Shown: in pieces, positions 34,141 to 43,699 of the stretch
Numbering within the stretch: position 1 is the stretch's first letter
Layout of the letters: each line of letters begins with the position of its first letter
From: Flavobacterium nackdongense
GTDB lineage: Bacteria > Bacteroidota > Bacteroidia > Flavobacteriales > Flavobacteriaceae
Length of the DNA stretch: 64,000 nucleotides
Assembly (NCBI RefSeq): GCF_004355225.1
Contig: NZ_CP037933.1
Location: 2,914,001 to 2,978,000, forward strand
Reading direction: 5' to 3'
Notes under the pieces: generated by a model
Database searches by the model: none
What the model saw: the letters and a program-made list of their open reading frames with translations, nothing else
What the model was told of the DNA's origin: nothing
Translations under genes and position numbers: made by a program

Positions 34141-37100
34141 ATGAGTGAGCAAAAATCGACAACAATTTCAACTCCCTCCCCTTCGGGGAGGGCTGGGGTG
34201 GGGCCTCTCAACTGCCACTCCTATCATAGTTTACGTTATGGCACGATTCCGCTAAACGAACTCGTCGAACAAGCAAAATCTTGTGGTTTACCATCTTTGG
34301 CACTAACCGATATCAATACGGTTACGGGCATTTATGACTTTACAAAACAATGCAAAGAAGCGAATATCAAACCTATCGTCGGAGTAGAATTCCGTCAAAA
34401 CAACCAGCTCCTTTTCATTGGCTTAGCCAAAAATCAAAAAGGAATTGGCGAAATGTGCCGACTTTTGACCCGACACAATCTCGAAAAAACCAACTTGCCT
34501 GAAGCCGCACCAGAATTCGAAAATGTAATCGTTATTTACCCCACAGAAAACATCCCAACTCAACTACGGCATTTCGAATACATAGGCATTCGCCCAGAGG
34601 AAATCATCAAATTATTCAAAACAGAATGGAAAGATAAAATCTCGAAAGCTGTCATCTTGCAATCCGTTACTTTCAGAACCAAGAAAGAATACAATTTGCA
34701 TAGAATTCTCCGCGCCATCGACAACAATACGTTATTATCAAAACTCACCGAGGCCGACACTTGTGCAAAATCAGAAATAATGACACCAATAGATGATTTA
34801 ATCGCAAAATATAGTGACTATCCCGAAATCATCAAAAACACCGAATGTATTATTGAGCAATGCCATTTCGAATTTGAATTCAACACGCCTAGAAACAAAA
34901 AATTCTATACCAAAAGCAAAGAAGGCGACCGCTTACTATTAGAAAATCTAGCCAAAAGCGGACTCACAAAAAGGTATGGAAACAACAATAACGAAGCCAA
35001 TGCACGAGTCCTAAAAGAACTCAAAGTCATTAACGATTTGAACTTTAGCGGTTATTTTCTCATCACTTGGGACATCATTCAATACAGCAAAAGTTGCGGA
35101 TTTATGCACGTGGGTCGGGGTAGCGGTGCCAATAGCATTGTGAGTTATTGTCTTGGCATTACAGACATCTGCCCCATTGAATTGGATTTGTACTTTGAAC
35201 GCTTCCTGAATGAAAACCGAAAAAGTCCACCCGATTTCGACATTGATTGGTCTTGGCGCGAACGTGATTTTATTCTCGATTATATTTTTAAACGTTTTGA
35301 TCCCAATCACGTGGCTTTTTGCGGTACCAATGTACAGTTCAAATACCGTTCTATTTTTAGAGAAGTTGGCAAAGTTTTTGGCTTAGCCAAAGAGGAATTA
35401 GACCATTTGGCAAAATCAAAAGGAAAAACAATCGATAAAAATTCTATCGTAAATTACGTCGAAGAATATGGTATGATGCTCGAAAAATACCCCAATCAGC
35501 GCAGTATGCATTCTTGCGGAATTATCATTTCTGAAGAGCCTATTACCAATTTTACTGCTTTGGAACTACCACCAAAAGGTTTTCCCATAGTTCAATTTGA
35601 TATGCACGTTGCCGAAGATATTGGTTTTGAAAAATTCGATATTCTAAGCCAACGTGGTTTAGGTACTATCGACGAAGCCGTGAAAATTATTGAGCAAAAT
35701 CGAGGTATTAAAATTGACATTACAGATATTTCGCTGTCAAAAAATGAACCCAAATGCAACGAATTTCTAAGTATTGGCAAAACATTAGGCTGTTTTTACA
35801 TCGAAAGTCCTGCAATGCGTGGTTTACTCCGAAGACTCAAATGTGACAATTACAAAACCTTAGTGGCGGCATCGAGCATTATTCGTCCGGGAGTTGCTCA
35901 AAGTGGAATGATGCGCGAATACATTTTCAGACACAACCATCCCGATAAGTTTGAATACTTTCACGAGGTTTTCAAAGAACAATTGGGCGAAACTTACGGG
36001 GTAATGGTCTATCAAGAAGATGTGATCAAAATAGCGCTTCATTATGCCGGACTTTCGGCTGCTTATGGCGATATTTTGCGTCGAGCCATTAGCGGCAAAG
36101 GCAGATCGCTTGCAGAATTACAATCAGTAAAAGACCAGTTTTTTGTATCTTGTCAAAACAAAGGCTATGAGGTAAAACTCAGCCAAGAAGTGTACCGACA
36201 AATCGAATCGTTTGCAGGCTATTCGTTTTGCAAAGCACATTCGGCTTCTTACGCGGTAGAAAGTTACCAAAGTTTATACCTAAAAGCCTATTATGGTATC
36301 GAGTTTATGGTGGCGGCTATCAATAACGGAGGCGGATTTTACAGACCCGAAATTTACATTCACGAAGCCAAAATGTCGGGAGCAAGCATTCACAATCCGT
36401 GCGTTAATAAAAGCAGCTATCAAACTACGGTTTATGGCACCGATGTCTATTTGGGTTTAATGCAGCTTAAGAGTTTGAATGCTGATTTGATTGATTCTAT
36501 TATTAAAGAACGCAGTTCAAATGGAGATTTTCAATCACTGGAAGATTTTATCAACCGAATTCAAGTAGGTTTAGAAAGCATTCAAACCTTAATTTTTATT
36601 GGTGCTTTTCGGTTTACAGGCCAAACAAAAAGTCAATTGATCATTATAGCTCGAATGCTGTTGGTCAATTTCAAAATTGAAAACAAAAATTCAATGCTAA
36701 TTCAAGAACCCATAAAAGAGTTCAAACTGCCTGTTGTGGAACGTTCTTTTTTTGAAGATGCTTTCGATGAAATAGAAATTCTAGGCTTTCCGGTATCTTG
36801 TTCACCATTTGATTTATTGCAAACCAAATTTCGCAGTACTGTGGTAGCCAAAAATTTAAACCATTTTGTAAACAAAGAAGTAAAACTCATCGCTTATTTA
36901 GTTTCTATAAAACAAGTGCCTACCAAGCTTGGGATGATGTTTTTCGGTACTTGGATCGATTGCGATGGCGATTATTTTGATACGGCTCATTTTCCAAAAA
37001 GCGTGGTTCAATATCCGTTCAAAGGCGGTGGTTGTTACTTATTATTGGGTACAGTAGCTATCGATTATCATTTTCCAACAATTACCATTTTGAAAATGGC

Positions 37101-37254
37101 CAAGATGCCTTTTGTTGTCGATCCACGTTATTCAAACGCAAGCACATTACAGTTCAAAGCTACAGAACAACTTCGCGAAGACAAAAGTTTAACACAACGT
37201 GCGCCTTATCCGCAGGAACACGAAATAGGACTGCCTAGGCACAAAATGGTGTGA
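34141..37254 (+). CDS. DnaE-type (error-prone) DNA polymerase III alpha subunit
   Basis: A 1037-aa family C polymerase, shorter than replicative DnaE and in the range of DnaE2/ImuC. Catalytic aspartates are Asp365 and Asp367 (PPDFDIDW) and Asp500 (EKFDILSQRG). The N-terminal PHP domain is degenerate: it begins LNCHSYHSLRYG, and LALTDINTV lacks the His of the usual TDH motif, so proofreading by PHP is unlikely. The helix-hairpin-helix region (LEDFINRIQVGLESIQTLIFIGAF) and an OB-like C-terminus follow. Residues 11-22 come from a palindromic repeat identical to that in dinB. A GTG at 34111 is in frame, but the ATG at 34141 is preferred. Together with the S24 repressor and DinB it forms a damage-inducible mutagenesis set. 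Confidence 0.92.
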   Translation: MSEQKSTTISTPSPSGRAGVGPLNCHSYHSLRYGTIPLNELVEQAKSCGLPSLALTDINTVTGIYDFTKQCKEANIKPIVGVEFRQNNQLLFIGLAKNQKGIGEMCRLLTRHNLEKTNLPEAAPEFENVIVIYPTENIPTQLRHFEYIGIRPEEIIKLFKTEWKDKISKAVILQSVTFRTKKEYNLHRILRAIDNNTLLSKLTEADTCAKSEIMTPIDDLIAKYSDYPEIIKNTECIIEQCHFEFEFNTPRNKKFYTKSKEGDRLLLENLAKSGLTKRYGNNNNEANARVLKELKVINDLNFSGYFLITWDIIQYSKSCGFMHVGRGSGANSIVSYCLGITDICPIELDLYFERFLNENRKSPPDFDIDWSWRERDFILDYIFKRFDPNHVAFCGTNVQFKYRSIFREVGKVFGLAKEELDHLAKSKGKTIDKNSIVNYVEEYGMMLEKYPNQRSMHSCGIIISEEPITNFTALELPPKGFPIVQFDMHVAEDIGFEKFDILSQRGLGTIDEAVKIIEQNRGIKIDITDISLSKNEPKCNEFLSIGKTLGCFYIESPAMRGLLRRLKCDNYKTLVAASSIIRPGVAQSGMMREYIFRHNHPDKFEYFHEVFKEQLGETYGVMVYQEDVIKIALHYAGLSAAYGDILRRAISGKGRSLAELQSVKDQFFVSCQNKGYEVKLSQEVYRQIESFAGYSFCKAHSASYAVESYQSLYLKAYYGIEFMVAAINNGGGFYRPEIYIHEAKMSGASIHNPCVNKSSYQTTVYGTDVYLGLMQLKSLNADLIDSIIKERSSNGDFQSLEDFINRIQVGLESIQTLIFIGAFRFTGQTKSQLIIIARMLLVNFKIENKNSMLIQEPIKEFKLPVVERSFFEDAFDEIEILGFPVSCSPFDLLQTKFRSTVVAKNLNHFVNKEVKLIAYLVSIKQVPTKLGMMFFGTWIDCDGDYFDTAHFPKSVVQYPFKGGGCYLLLGTVAIDYHFPTITILKMAKMPFVVDPRYSNASTLQFKATEQLREDKSLTQRAPYPQEHEIGLPRHKMV
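34172..34204 (+). repeat. In-frame palindromic repeat in the dnaE-type gene
   Basis: 33 bp identical to the dinB copy (32561-32593), in the same orientation and same reading frame, translated TPSPSGRAGVGP. It sits directly between the start region and the first PHP motif (LNCHSYHS). Confidence 0.92.
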
Positions 37255-37332
37255 TAGATCTATTTTTTGATGAAAAGTTAAGTGATTAAAATACAAGTTA
37301 CTGCTAGTAGCAATCCTTAATAAGGCATCAAG

Positions 37333-37530
37333 CTATCCTACGTTAATACTTCGAACTATCGTCGATTTCAAGGTTTTAATTTCTTTGACATCGTCATCTA
37401 ATTTCAAAATTCGATCTAATTTTTTTTGTAAAATACTATATTTGGTATAGTATTTATACAATTCTTTACCTGTAAAAAAAGCAGTCACGAAAACTCCAGT
37501 GAACAAACCAATAATGTAATAAGTAATCAT
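37333..37530 (-). CDS. Small membrane protein with coiled-coil tail
   Basis: A 65-aa protein with one N-terminal membrane helix (YYIIGLFTGVFVTAFF) and a charged helical tail (LQKKLDRILKLDDDVKEIKTL). No family was recognised. It starts 18 bp past the stop of the initiating sugar transferase in the same direction, so it could be the last gene of the exopolysaccharide operon. It is short enough that chance remains possible. Confidence 0.42.
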   Translation of the reverse strand: MITYYIIGLFTGVFVTAFFTGKELYKYYTKYSILQKKLDRILKLDDDVKEIKTLKSTIVRSINVG

Positions 37531-37548
37531 AAGTTCTATTTTTTTTAG

Positions 37549-38949
37549 TTAAAAAGCATTTACATCTCCTTTCAGAGTAACAATAACAGTCATAAAACAA
37601 ATTTTGATATCGGTGAATAAACTCCAACGCTGCACATATTCGATATCTTTATTCACTCGACGAATCATATCTGATATTCTTTTTGTCTCGCCTCTGAGTC
37701 CTGAAACCTGAGCCAGACCTGTAATTCCTGGTTTTACAAAATGACGCACCATAAAATTATCAATCTGTGCATTGTAGTCTAAGGTATGTTTAATCATATG
37801 AGGTCTTGGACCAACGATACTCATATTTCCGATTAGAACATTAAAAAATTGCGGCATTTCATCCAAACTAGAGCATCTAAGAAATTTCCCGATTGGTGTA
37901 ATTCGGGCATCTCCTTTTTGAGCTTGTTGACTTTCGTCGCCCATATTCACATACATACTGCGGAATTTATAACACCAGAAAGGTTCGTTATTTAAGCCAG
38001 ACCGCAATTGTTTAAATAAAACAGGGCCTTTACTTTGCTTCTTGATTATAATAGCTACTATCGGATAAAGCCAAGACAAAACGAAAATAATTACTAAGCT
38101 ACTAAAAATGACGTCAAATACTCTTTTGATCAATCTGTTATAGGAGTTTTGCAAGGGTTCAAAACGAGGTTTTATCACATGAAAATTATTCAAATGGCTT
38201 GAACTAAACTGATTTTTTGAAATCATTGAGAAATCCGGGATAAATCTCAAGCACATACAATACTTATCACCAAGACCAAAGAAATAATTCAAATCTGTTA
38301 TAAAATCAGGATTGGCTACAATATATAACTCGTTGATATGCTGCTCAGAAGCATTGTAAATGCCGTCGGCAAGTGCTAACGCAAAGTCTTCATTAGTGGC
38401 ATAATTAGTTGAAGCATTTTCGTTGAGGATTCCTCTAAAGTCAGTAAAATAGGAATTTGTTTCTAATTGCGAAGCTAATTCGATACTGGTTTTATTAAAT
38501 CCCCAAATAGCGACCGTATTAGTATTGACAACTAGTTTTTTGATTTTTTCGAGCAATAAGGTAAACAAAATTCTTGAAAACAAAAAATAGCCCATTAAGA
38601 AACTCATTTGAATCAAATTGGCATTACTTCCTAGGAAGAAGACCAAATTATCTTGCAAAACAAAAACGCAACAATACCATAATAATAGTTGTGTTACCAA
38701 GGCACGCCAGCTCTTAGAGTAAAATCCTTCTAAACTAAAAAGGGCATCTACAGCATACAATTTAAAATGGATTACGGCAAATAACCAACTTACCAATGTA
38801 ATAACAATCATTTTGTTGAGATACAAAGTATTCCAAACAATACCCTCAGCGTTGGCAATTTCGAAAAACAGGATGGTACCCAATACCATAGCAATCATAT
38901 CTGCAATGGCACAGAAAATTATAAACGTGTATTTGTAACTATTTTTCAT
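37549..38949 (-). CDS. Polyprenyl-phosphate sugar-1-phosphate transferase (WcaJ/WbaP-like)
   Basis: A 466-aa membrane enzyme that starts the exopolysaccharide by moving a sugar phosphate, probably glucose-1-phosphate, onto undecaprenyl phosphate. Four or five N-terminal membrane helices, a Rossmann-like middle (VAIWGFNKTSIELASQL) and the bacterial sugar-transferase domain are visible: KRVFDVIFSSLVIIFVLSWL, PVLFKQLRSGLNNEPFWCYKFRSM, LDEMPQFFNVLIGNMSIVGPRP and VKPGITGLAQVSGLRGET. Its start overlaps the VanZ-like gene by 11 bp. Confidence 0.93.
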   Translation of the reverse strand: MKNSYKYTFIIFCAIADMIAMVLGTILFFEIANAEGIVWNTLYLNKMIVITLVSWLFAVIHFKLYAVDALFSLEGFYSKSWRALVTQLLLWYCCVFVLQDNLVFFLGSNANLIQMSFLMGYFLFSRILFTLLLEKIKKLVVNTNTVAIWGFNKTSIELASQLETNSYFTDFRGILNENASTNYATNEDFALALADGIYNASEQHINELYIVANPDFITDLNYFFGLGDKYCMCLRFIPDFSMISKNQFSSSHLNNFHVIKPRFEPLQNSYNRLIKRVFDVIFSSLVIIFVLSWLYPIVAIIIKKQSKGPVLFKQLRSGLNNEPFWCYKFRSMYVNMGDESQQAQKGDARITPIGKFLRCSSLDEMPQFFNVLIGNMSIVGPRPHMIKHTLDYNAQIDNFMVRHFVKPGITGLAQVSGLRGETKRISDMIRRVNKDIEYVQRWSLFTDIKICFMTVIVTLKGDVNAF

Positions 38950-39349
38950 GTCTTATTTTTCTTAAAAAATTGTAAACTGCGGCTCCTATCGAGCTTCCTA
39001 CTATTCCATAAAACACATCTGCTAAATCTTGATTTCTTTTTTGAATAAAAAATTGCCCTGCTTCTGCAATGCAAACGATAACGGCTGCTATAGCTATGTT
39101 TTTTAGTAACCCCAAATAATTATTACTATTGATTTTATTTATTCTTTTGGGTTGTGCATACGCTTCTAATAGAAAGCCTAAACCTAAAAAGGGGATAGCT
39201 GTTCGTACATTGTAGTTATTATTACCCCAGTCCACAAGCCACTTTGGTAAATAGGTTTCGTTCTTGAAAGTTGGATCTGGCAACCACGAAAAATAAAACA
39301 CAGCAATTATAACTAATAGCAAAAGCCCTAACAATATTTTTTTCAACAT
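38939..39349 (-). CDS. VanZ-like membrane protein
   Basis: A 136-aa VanZ family protein. Hallmarks are FYFSWLPDP after the first helix, PFLGLGFLLEAY, and EAGQFFIQKRNQDLADVFYGIVGSSIGAAVYNF, where the E..Q...R...D..D pattern is typical. Such proteins are common at the end of Bacteroidota capsule and exopolysaccharide clusters, but their role there is not established. Confidence 0.8.
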   Translation of the reverse strand: MLKKILLGLLLLVIIAVFYFSWLPDPTFKNETYLPKWLVDWGNNNYNVRTAIPFLGLGFLLEAYAQPKRINKINSNNYLGLLKNIAIAAVIVCIAEAGQFFIQKRNQDLADVFYGIVGSSIGAAVYNFLRKIRHEK

Positions 39350-39424
39350 TTAATTCGTTTTGACTTAACAAATATTTCATTTAAAGCATGAAATAGATTT
39401 TCAATTAAAAAAAACAAACAAGTA

Positions 39425-41755
39425 TTAGCTAAGGCTCCTTTTGTACCATGGCTTCTTTTTAATCGCTTCTTCATATTGGTAGCCATAATTATATTTATAT
39501 CCGTAAGCACTTTTCATGTTGACTTCGTTGATGATAAATCCAACATTTTTGAGTTGATTTTTTTTATTAAATTTATTGAACTGTGCCACTGAACTTTTAT
39601 CGGTATAATTAAATTTTGTGACGTAAACAGTTACATCGGCTAAATGGCTAAAATTGAGTGTGTCGGATATCATTTGGACAGGTGCGGTATCTAAAATGAT
39701 ATAGTCGTAAAGGTCTTTTGCCTCTTCAATCAATGTTTCAAAATTAGAATTAGTTAGTAATTGTGTTGGATTAGGGGGGATTTCTCCAGCTATTAAAACG
39801 TCCAGGTTTGCAGAAAAATCATTCGCTTTTCGTAATGAACTTTTCCAGTCAACTTTTTTATCAAATAAATAGTTTACTAAGCCTAATTCATTTTTATTTA
39901 AATTAAAATATTCGTGCAATTGAGGGTTTCTCAAATCGACACCGATGAGCAAAACTTTTTTATTCAGATTACTAATGGTTATCGCGTTATGAAAAGCACA
40001 AAAGGACTTTCCTTCTCCTTGAATGGCCGAAGTGACCAAAATTATTTTAGCTTTATCGTCGTTTTTACCTGGCAATAAATAATTTATATTAGAAACTAAC
40101 GTACGAGTAGCTTCGGCTATCAATGAACGGGAATTTGCTGTATTGTCTAACTTATCCTTAGAACTTATTCTAGGAATATAACCTAGAAAAGGCATATTAG
40201 GATTTATTTTATGAATATCTTCCTCATTATGTATTTTAGAATCTAATTGTAAATTGGCATAGATTATTCCAAAAGGGATGAGAAGCCCTAACAAAAATGC
40301 GCCCAACATAAATGATCTTGGTTGCGGAAAAATAGGCGAATAATTTGTTTCTGGTGAATTAAGCGTTTTTAAATTTGACTCTAAAATAGCACCATTCAAG
40401 ATAGCCTCTTCTCTTTTTTGTAATAATGCCACGTAAGTGCCCTCTTTTGTGTTTAGATTACTATTAATATTACCTAAAATTTTATCATTTGTCGGTATGT
40501 TTTTCGCTTTTGAATTAGCAATATTTTGTTCTGCTCTATTGGCTCTGCTAGTTTGTTTTAAGCTGCTTAAATAACTTTCTAATGTATTCAAGATCTCTTG
40601 TCTTTGAGATTTAAGCTGTGTCATTAAACTTATATAGGCAGGATTGTTTTTTTGTGCTCTTTGCAAAATCAACTCACTTTCCATAAGCTTCGTATTGTAA
40701 TTCAAAAGCATCTGGTTTACTGAGGGTGCTTCTAATTTGTAATCTGTCCCCAAAGGTCTTAAACCATTGGAATCTCTAATGTCATTAATGGCATAATTGG
40801 TTAAAGCTATTTGTCTTTCGTTAATAGCAGAGTTTTCATTCTTTACACTTCTATCTGCTGTTTTTTCAACAATATAACTATCCATCACTAGGATGTCATT
40901 GTTTTTCAAGAACTTTTCTTTTACACTTTCAATAGAATCTTTTTCTTTAGTAAAACTTTTTATCCTTTGGTTTAAATAAGAAACTGTATTAACATATAAT
41001 TTTTGCTTATTGATAATGATATTTTTATCTAACAAAACAATAATATCACTTAAGATTTTTCTTGAACGATAAGGACTGGTTCCGGTGTGACTTATTTCTA
41101 AAGTTCCCTTAGAGTCTTCATCCGTTACTACGTCAAGCGCTTTCTTTAGTTTTTTTAATGCAACTTCATCTGGCTCTAAACTTACTTCGTACTCCGTATC
41201 GAAAAAATAGGAGGGATTTTTCAAGGCTTTGGGTGATAATTGAATTTTGAAGGGCAAACCATCCGCTGTTTGGCTTCCATAATATCCGTTCACAACAAAT
41301 TTTCTTTCAGAATCTATGTCTGTCAAGGTAAATCCTTGTTTGTCTATTTTAACCTTATAAGAAATTTGCGGCAAGACATCGTTGCCTACTGTTGGAATTA
41401 CAATAAAAGGAACTTCATTTACGTATTTTCCTTGTATTTTATATACTTCTTCGAAATAACTAATATTTAAATTGGTACTTCTGACCACTTTCATCAAAAA
41501 GTCATTCGAGCTAACTAGTCGTACCTCCTCTTCTAAATTTTCTTCCTTAGTACTTTCGTTGGTAGTATTGGCGCTGGTCGAAATTATTTTTGTTTTTTCA
41601 TCTTGCTTTTTATCAATGAAAAGTAATGCTGATGTTTCGTATGTCGGTGGAATTGTTTTAATAAAATAAAAAGCTATTCCCAAACACAAAATCAAACTAA
41701 GCAAAAACCATTTCCAATGTATGAAATATTTAAAAAATTCGTTTTTAAAATCCAT
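39425..41755 (-). CDS. Wzc-like tyrosine autokinase / chain-length regulator
   Basis: A 776-aa inner-membrane protein that controls polysaccharide polymerisation and export. The Wzz domain is bounded by membrane helices at about 15-33 and 481-500, with a long periplasmic coiled-coil region (about 235-460). The cytoplasmic BY-kinase has Walker A QGEGKS (Lys583), Walker A' LLIGVDLR (Asp607) and Walker B YIILDTAP (Asp689). The tail has a tyrosine cluster (Y751, 753, 755, 757, 759, 761, 771), the expected autophosphorylation sites. The Wza gene is just upstream. Confidence 0.94.
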   Translation of the reverse strand: MDFKNEFFKYFIHWKWFLLSLILCLGIAFYFIKTIPPTYETSALLFIDKKQDEKTKIISTSANTTNESTKEENLEEEVRLVSSNDFLMKVVRSTNLNISYFEEVYKIQGKYVNEVPFIVIPTVGNDVLPQISYKVKIDKQGFTLTDIDSERKFVVNGYYGSQTADGLPFKIQLSPKALKNPSYFFDTEYEVSLEPDEVALKKLKKALDVVTDEDSKGTLEISHTGTSPYRSRKILSDIIVLLDKNIIINKQKLYVNTVSYLNQRIKSFTKEKDSIESVKEKFLKNNDILVMDSYIVEKTADRSVKNENSAINERQIALTNYAINDIRDSNGLRPLGTDYKLEAPSVNQMLLNYNTKLMESELILQRAQKNNPAYISLMTQLKSQRQEILNTLESYLSSLKQTSRANRAEQNIANSKAKNIPTNDKILGNINSNLNTKEGTYVALLQKREEAILNGAILESNLKTLNSPETNYSPIFPQPRSFMLGAFLLGLLIPFGIIYANLQLDSKIHNEEDIHKINPNMPFLGYIPRISSKDKLDNTANSRSLIAEATRTLVSNINYLLPGKNDDKAKIILVTSAIQGEGKSFCAFHNAITISNLNKKVLLIGVDLRNPQLHEYFNLNKNELGLVNYLFDKKVDWKSSLRKANDFSANLDVLIAGEIPPNPTQLLTNSNFETLIEEAKDLYDYIILDTAPVQMISDTLNFSHLADVTVYVTKFNYTDKSSVAQFNKFNKKNQLKNVGFIINEVNMKSAYGYKYNYGYQYEEAIKKKPWYKRSLS

Positions 41756-41854
41756 GATATAGTATTTAATTGAATGCTATTGTCAAGTGTACAATAGCCG
41801 TGATTCAAGACTTACAGCAGATCTAAGGCTTGATAATTAGGGTATTTTAACGTG

Positions 41855-42622
41855 TTAGTTGTTTTGAATAAGTAAAATCAAGACCGTAAGGGAAGCAATA
41901 ATACCCAATACTTGAATTGGATCGGTAATTAGTCCACCACTATTTACTTTCAGTTTATTGGGCGTTACTAATATTACATCATTTTGTCTGATACGGTAAT
42001 CTGGATTAGACATCCAGGACGCTGTAGTTAAGTCGATGTGGTAAATCAACCGCTTTCCGTTGGACTCTCGAATCAGTTTTACATCTTTTCTAATTGCCGA
42101 ATAAGTAAGGTCTCCAGCTAAGCCTATTGCATCTAAGAGGCTTATTGATTCTTCAGTAAAAGGAATGACTCCTGGAGATTTTACCTCTCCTAAAATAGTG
42201 AACTTGTTATTAAGAACTCTTACCATTACAGTAGGATTAACCAAATATCCTTCGCTGATGAGGCGTTCCTTTATTTTTGCCTCAGCCATTGTAGGGGTAA
42301 TTCCGCCCACATTGACTTCGTTTAAAACGGGCAAAGTGATATTTCCTTGCGGGGTCACTAAGTAGCCGGATAATTTCATCATGTCGACCGAATTGTTTGT
42401 ATTACTTGCCGTTGGCAGATTAAACGGTGCAGATACTAATGGGTTAAGGTCGCTAATATCCACCTTAAGGATATCGTTGGGCTGTATTTTTGTAGCTGCG
42501 TAATTTAAAGTAGAATTAGAAAATTTATCTAAATCTTGTACATACAACATATTTTTCTTGGTTGTACATGACTGTAATAATAAAAAAAGTAAAGCAACTA
42601 TTGTAAAGAATTTTTTTTTCAT
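41855..42622 (-). CDS. Wza-like polysaccharide export lipoprotein
   Basis: A 255-aa outer-membrane export protein. The lipobox is LLQSC (Cys19). The export domain (YAATKIQPNDILKVDISDLNPLVSAPFNLP) and two SLBB-like segments (VSGYLVTP-type with GNITLPVLNEVNVGGITPTMAEAKI, and KFTILGEVKSPGVIPFTEESISLLDAIGLAGDL) are visible. The C-terminus ends in one membrane helix (VLGIIASLTVLILLIQNN). It partners the Wzc-like protein 99 bp downstream. Confidence 0.92.
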   Translation of the reverse strand: MKKKFFTIVALLFLLLQSCTTKKNMLYVQDLDKFSNSTLNYAATKIQPNDILKVDISDLNPLVSAPFNLPTASNTNNSVDMMKLSGYLVTPQGNITLPVLNEVNVGGITPTMAEAKIKERLISEGYLVNPTVMVRVLNNKFTILGEVKSPGVIPFTEESISLLDAIGLAGDLTYSAIRKDVKLIRESNGKRLIYHIDLTTASWMSNPDYRIRQNDVILVTPNKLKVNSGGLITDPIQVLGIIASLTVLILLIQNN

Positions 42623-42730
42623 AAAATTTGGGGTTTATATAAAAATTAAAAAAATCAATTAATAAAAATTTTCAAGACTATTTATAGCATAATTCCGAGT
42701 TTAGAAATGTAACGTATTCGATGCTGCTTT

Positions 42731-43480
42731 TTACAATTGAACCATATATTGTCTTAATGCCATAGTTTTTTTCTGAAAAACAACTAGAAATGCAGTCAAA
42801 CCGTGAAATTTATAAATTTTATAGTCTTCGTATAAAACTTCTAAGGCTTGTTTTAAGTTGGTGCTCATTCCGCCCATTCTCATTTTGACAATATAGGAAT
42901 TGATGTAGCTCATCTTAATTTTATATTTATACAAATAGCGTAGCAGAAACTCAGTGTCCGAAGCTATTTTAAAATCAAGATTATAAACACCATATTTATC
43001 AATTACCGATTTTTTTAGGTATACAGTGGGGTGCAACGGCAACCAGCCTTTTTTTACTTTTTTAAGACTAAAAATCCCTCCTATTCGATTTCGAATTAAG
43101 CGCTCACTAGAATCGTTTGAAACATAAACTCCATCACCATACACGCCTTCTAAACTAGAATCATACTGGAACCTAGCTACAATTTTACGTACTGCATTCA
43201 CATCATAAAACTCGTCGTCAGAGTGCATCAAACCAATGACGTCGCCTGTGGCCAATTTGAGACCTTTGTTGATAGCATCGTACATTCCTTTGTCTGGCTC
43301 AGAAATGAATTGACTAATACGATTTCCATATGATTCAATAATTTCTTTTGTTCCATCTGTGGAATTACCATCTACAATGATGTATTCAATATCATCATAA
43401 TTTTGTTCTAATACACTTTTAATGGCTTTCCCTATCGTCGCTTTTCTATTGTAACAAACCGTGATTATAGTAACTCTCAT
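42731..43480 (-). CDS. Family 2 glycosyltransferase (WcaA-like)
   Basis: A 249-aa GT-A fold sugar transferase. Motifs are VTIITVCYNRKATIGKAI, YIIVDGNSTDGTKEII, SEPDKGMYDAINKGLKLATGDVIGLMHSDDEFYD (with the metal-binding DD) and PLHPTVYLKKS. It would add one sugar to the lipid-linked repeat unit on the cytoplasmic side. The sugar cannot be told from sequence. Confidence 0.88.
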   Translation of the reverse strand: MRVTIITVCYNRKATIGKAIKSVLEQNYDDIEYIIVDGNSTDGTKEIIESYGNRISQFISEPDKGMYDAINKGLKLATGDVIGLMHSDDEFYDVNAVRKIVARFQYDSSLEGVYGDGVYVSNDSSERLIRNRIGGIFSLKKVKKGWLPLHPTVYLKKSVIDKYGVYNLDFKIASDTEFLLRYLYKYKIKMSYINSYIVKMRMGGMSTNLKQALEVLYEDYKIYKFHGLTAFLVVFQKKTMALRQYMVQL

Positions 43481-43699
43481 AATAATATTTTTTAAAGCCC
43501 TAAGAATAATTCATCTTAACTGAGGGTAAAATTATAGGAAAGAGATGCTACAAAAAAATGTTCTCGATGAAACACCACAATACTCGTTAAAAACACAAAA
43601 ACCGTGTCACTGAAAGGCAAAAACCTGAAAATTTGAGCCCTATTATTGTAATAAAAAAAGCTACATCTTTAATGAACTGCCAAGTAATGCTACTCTTTA

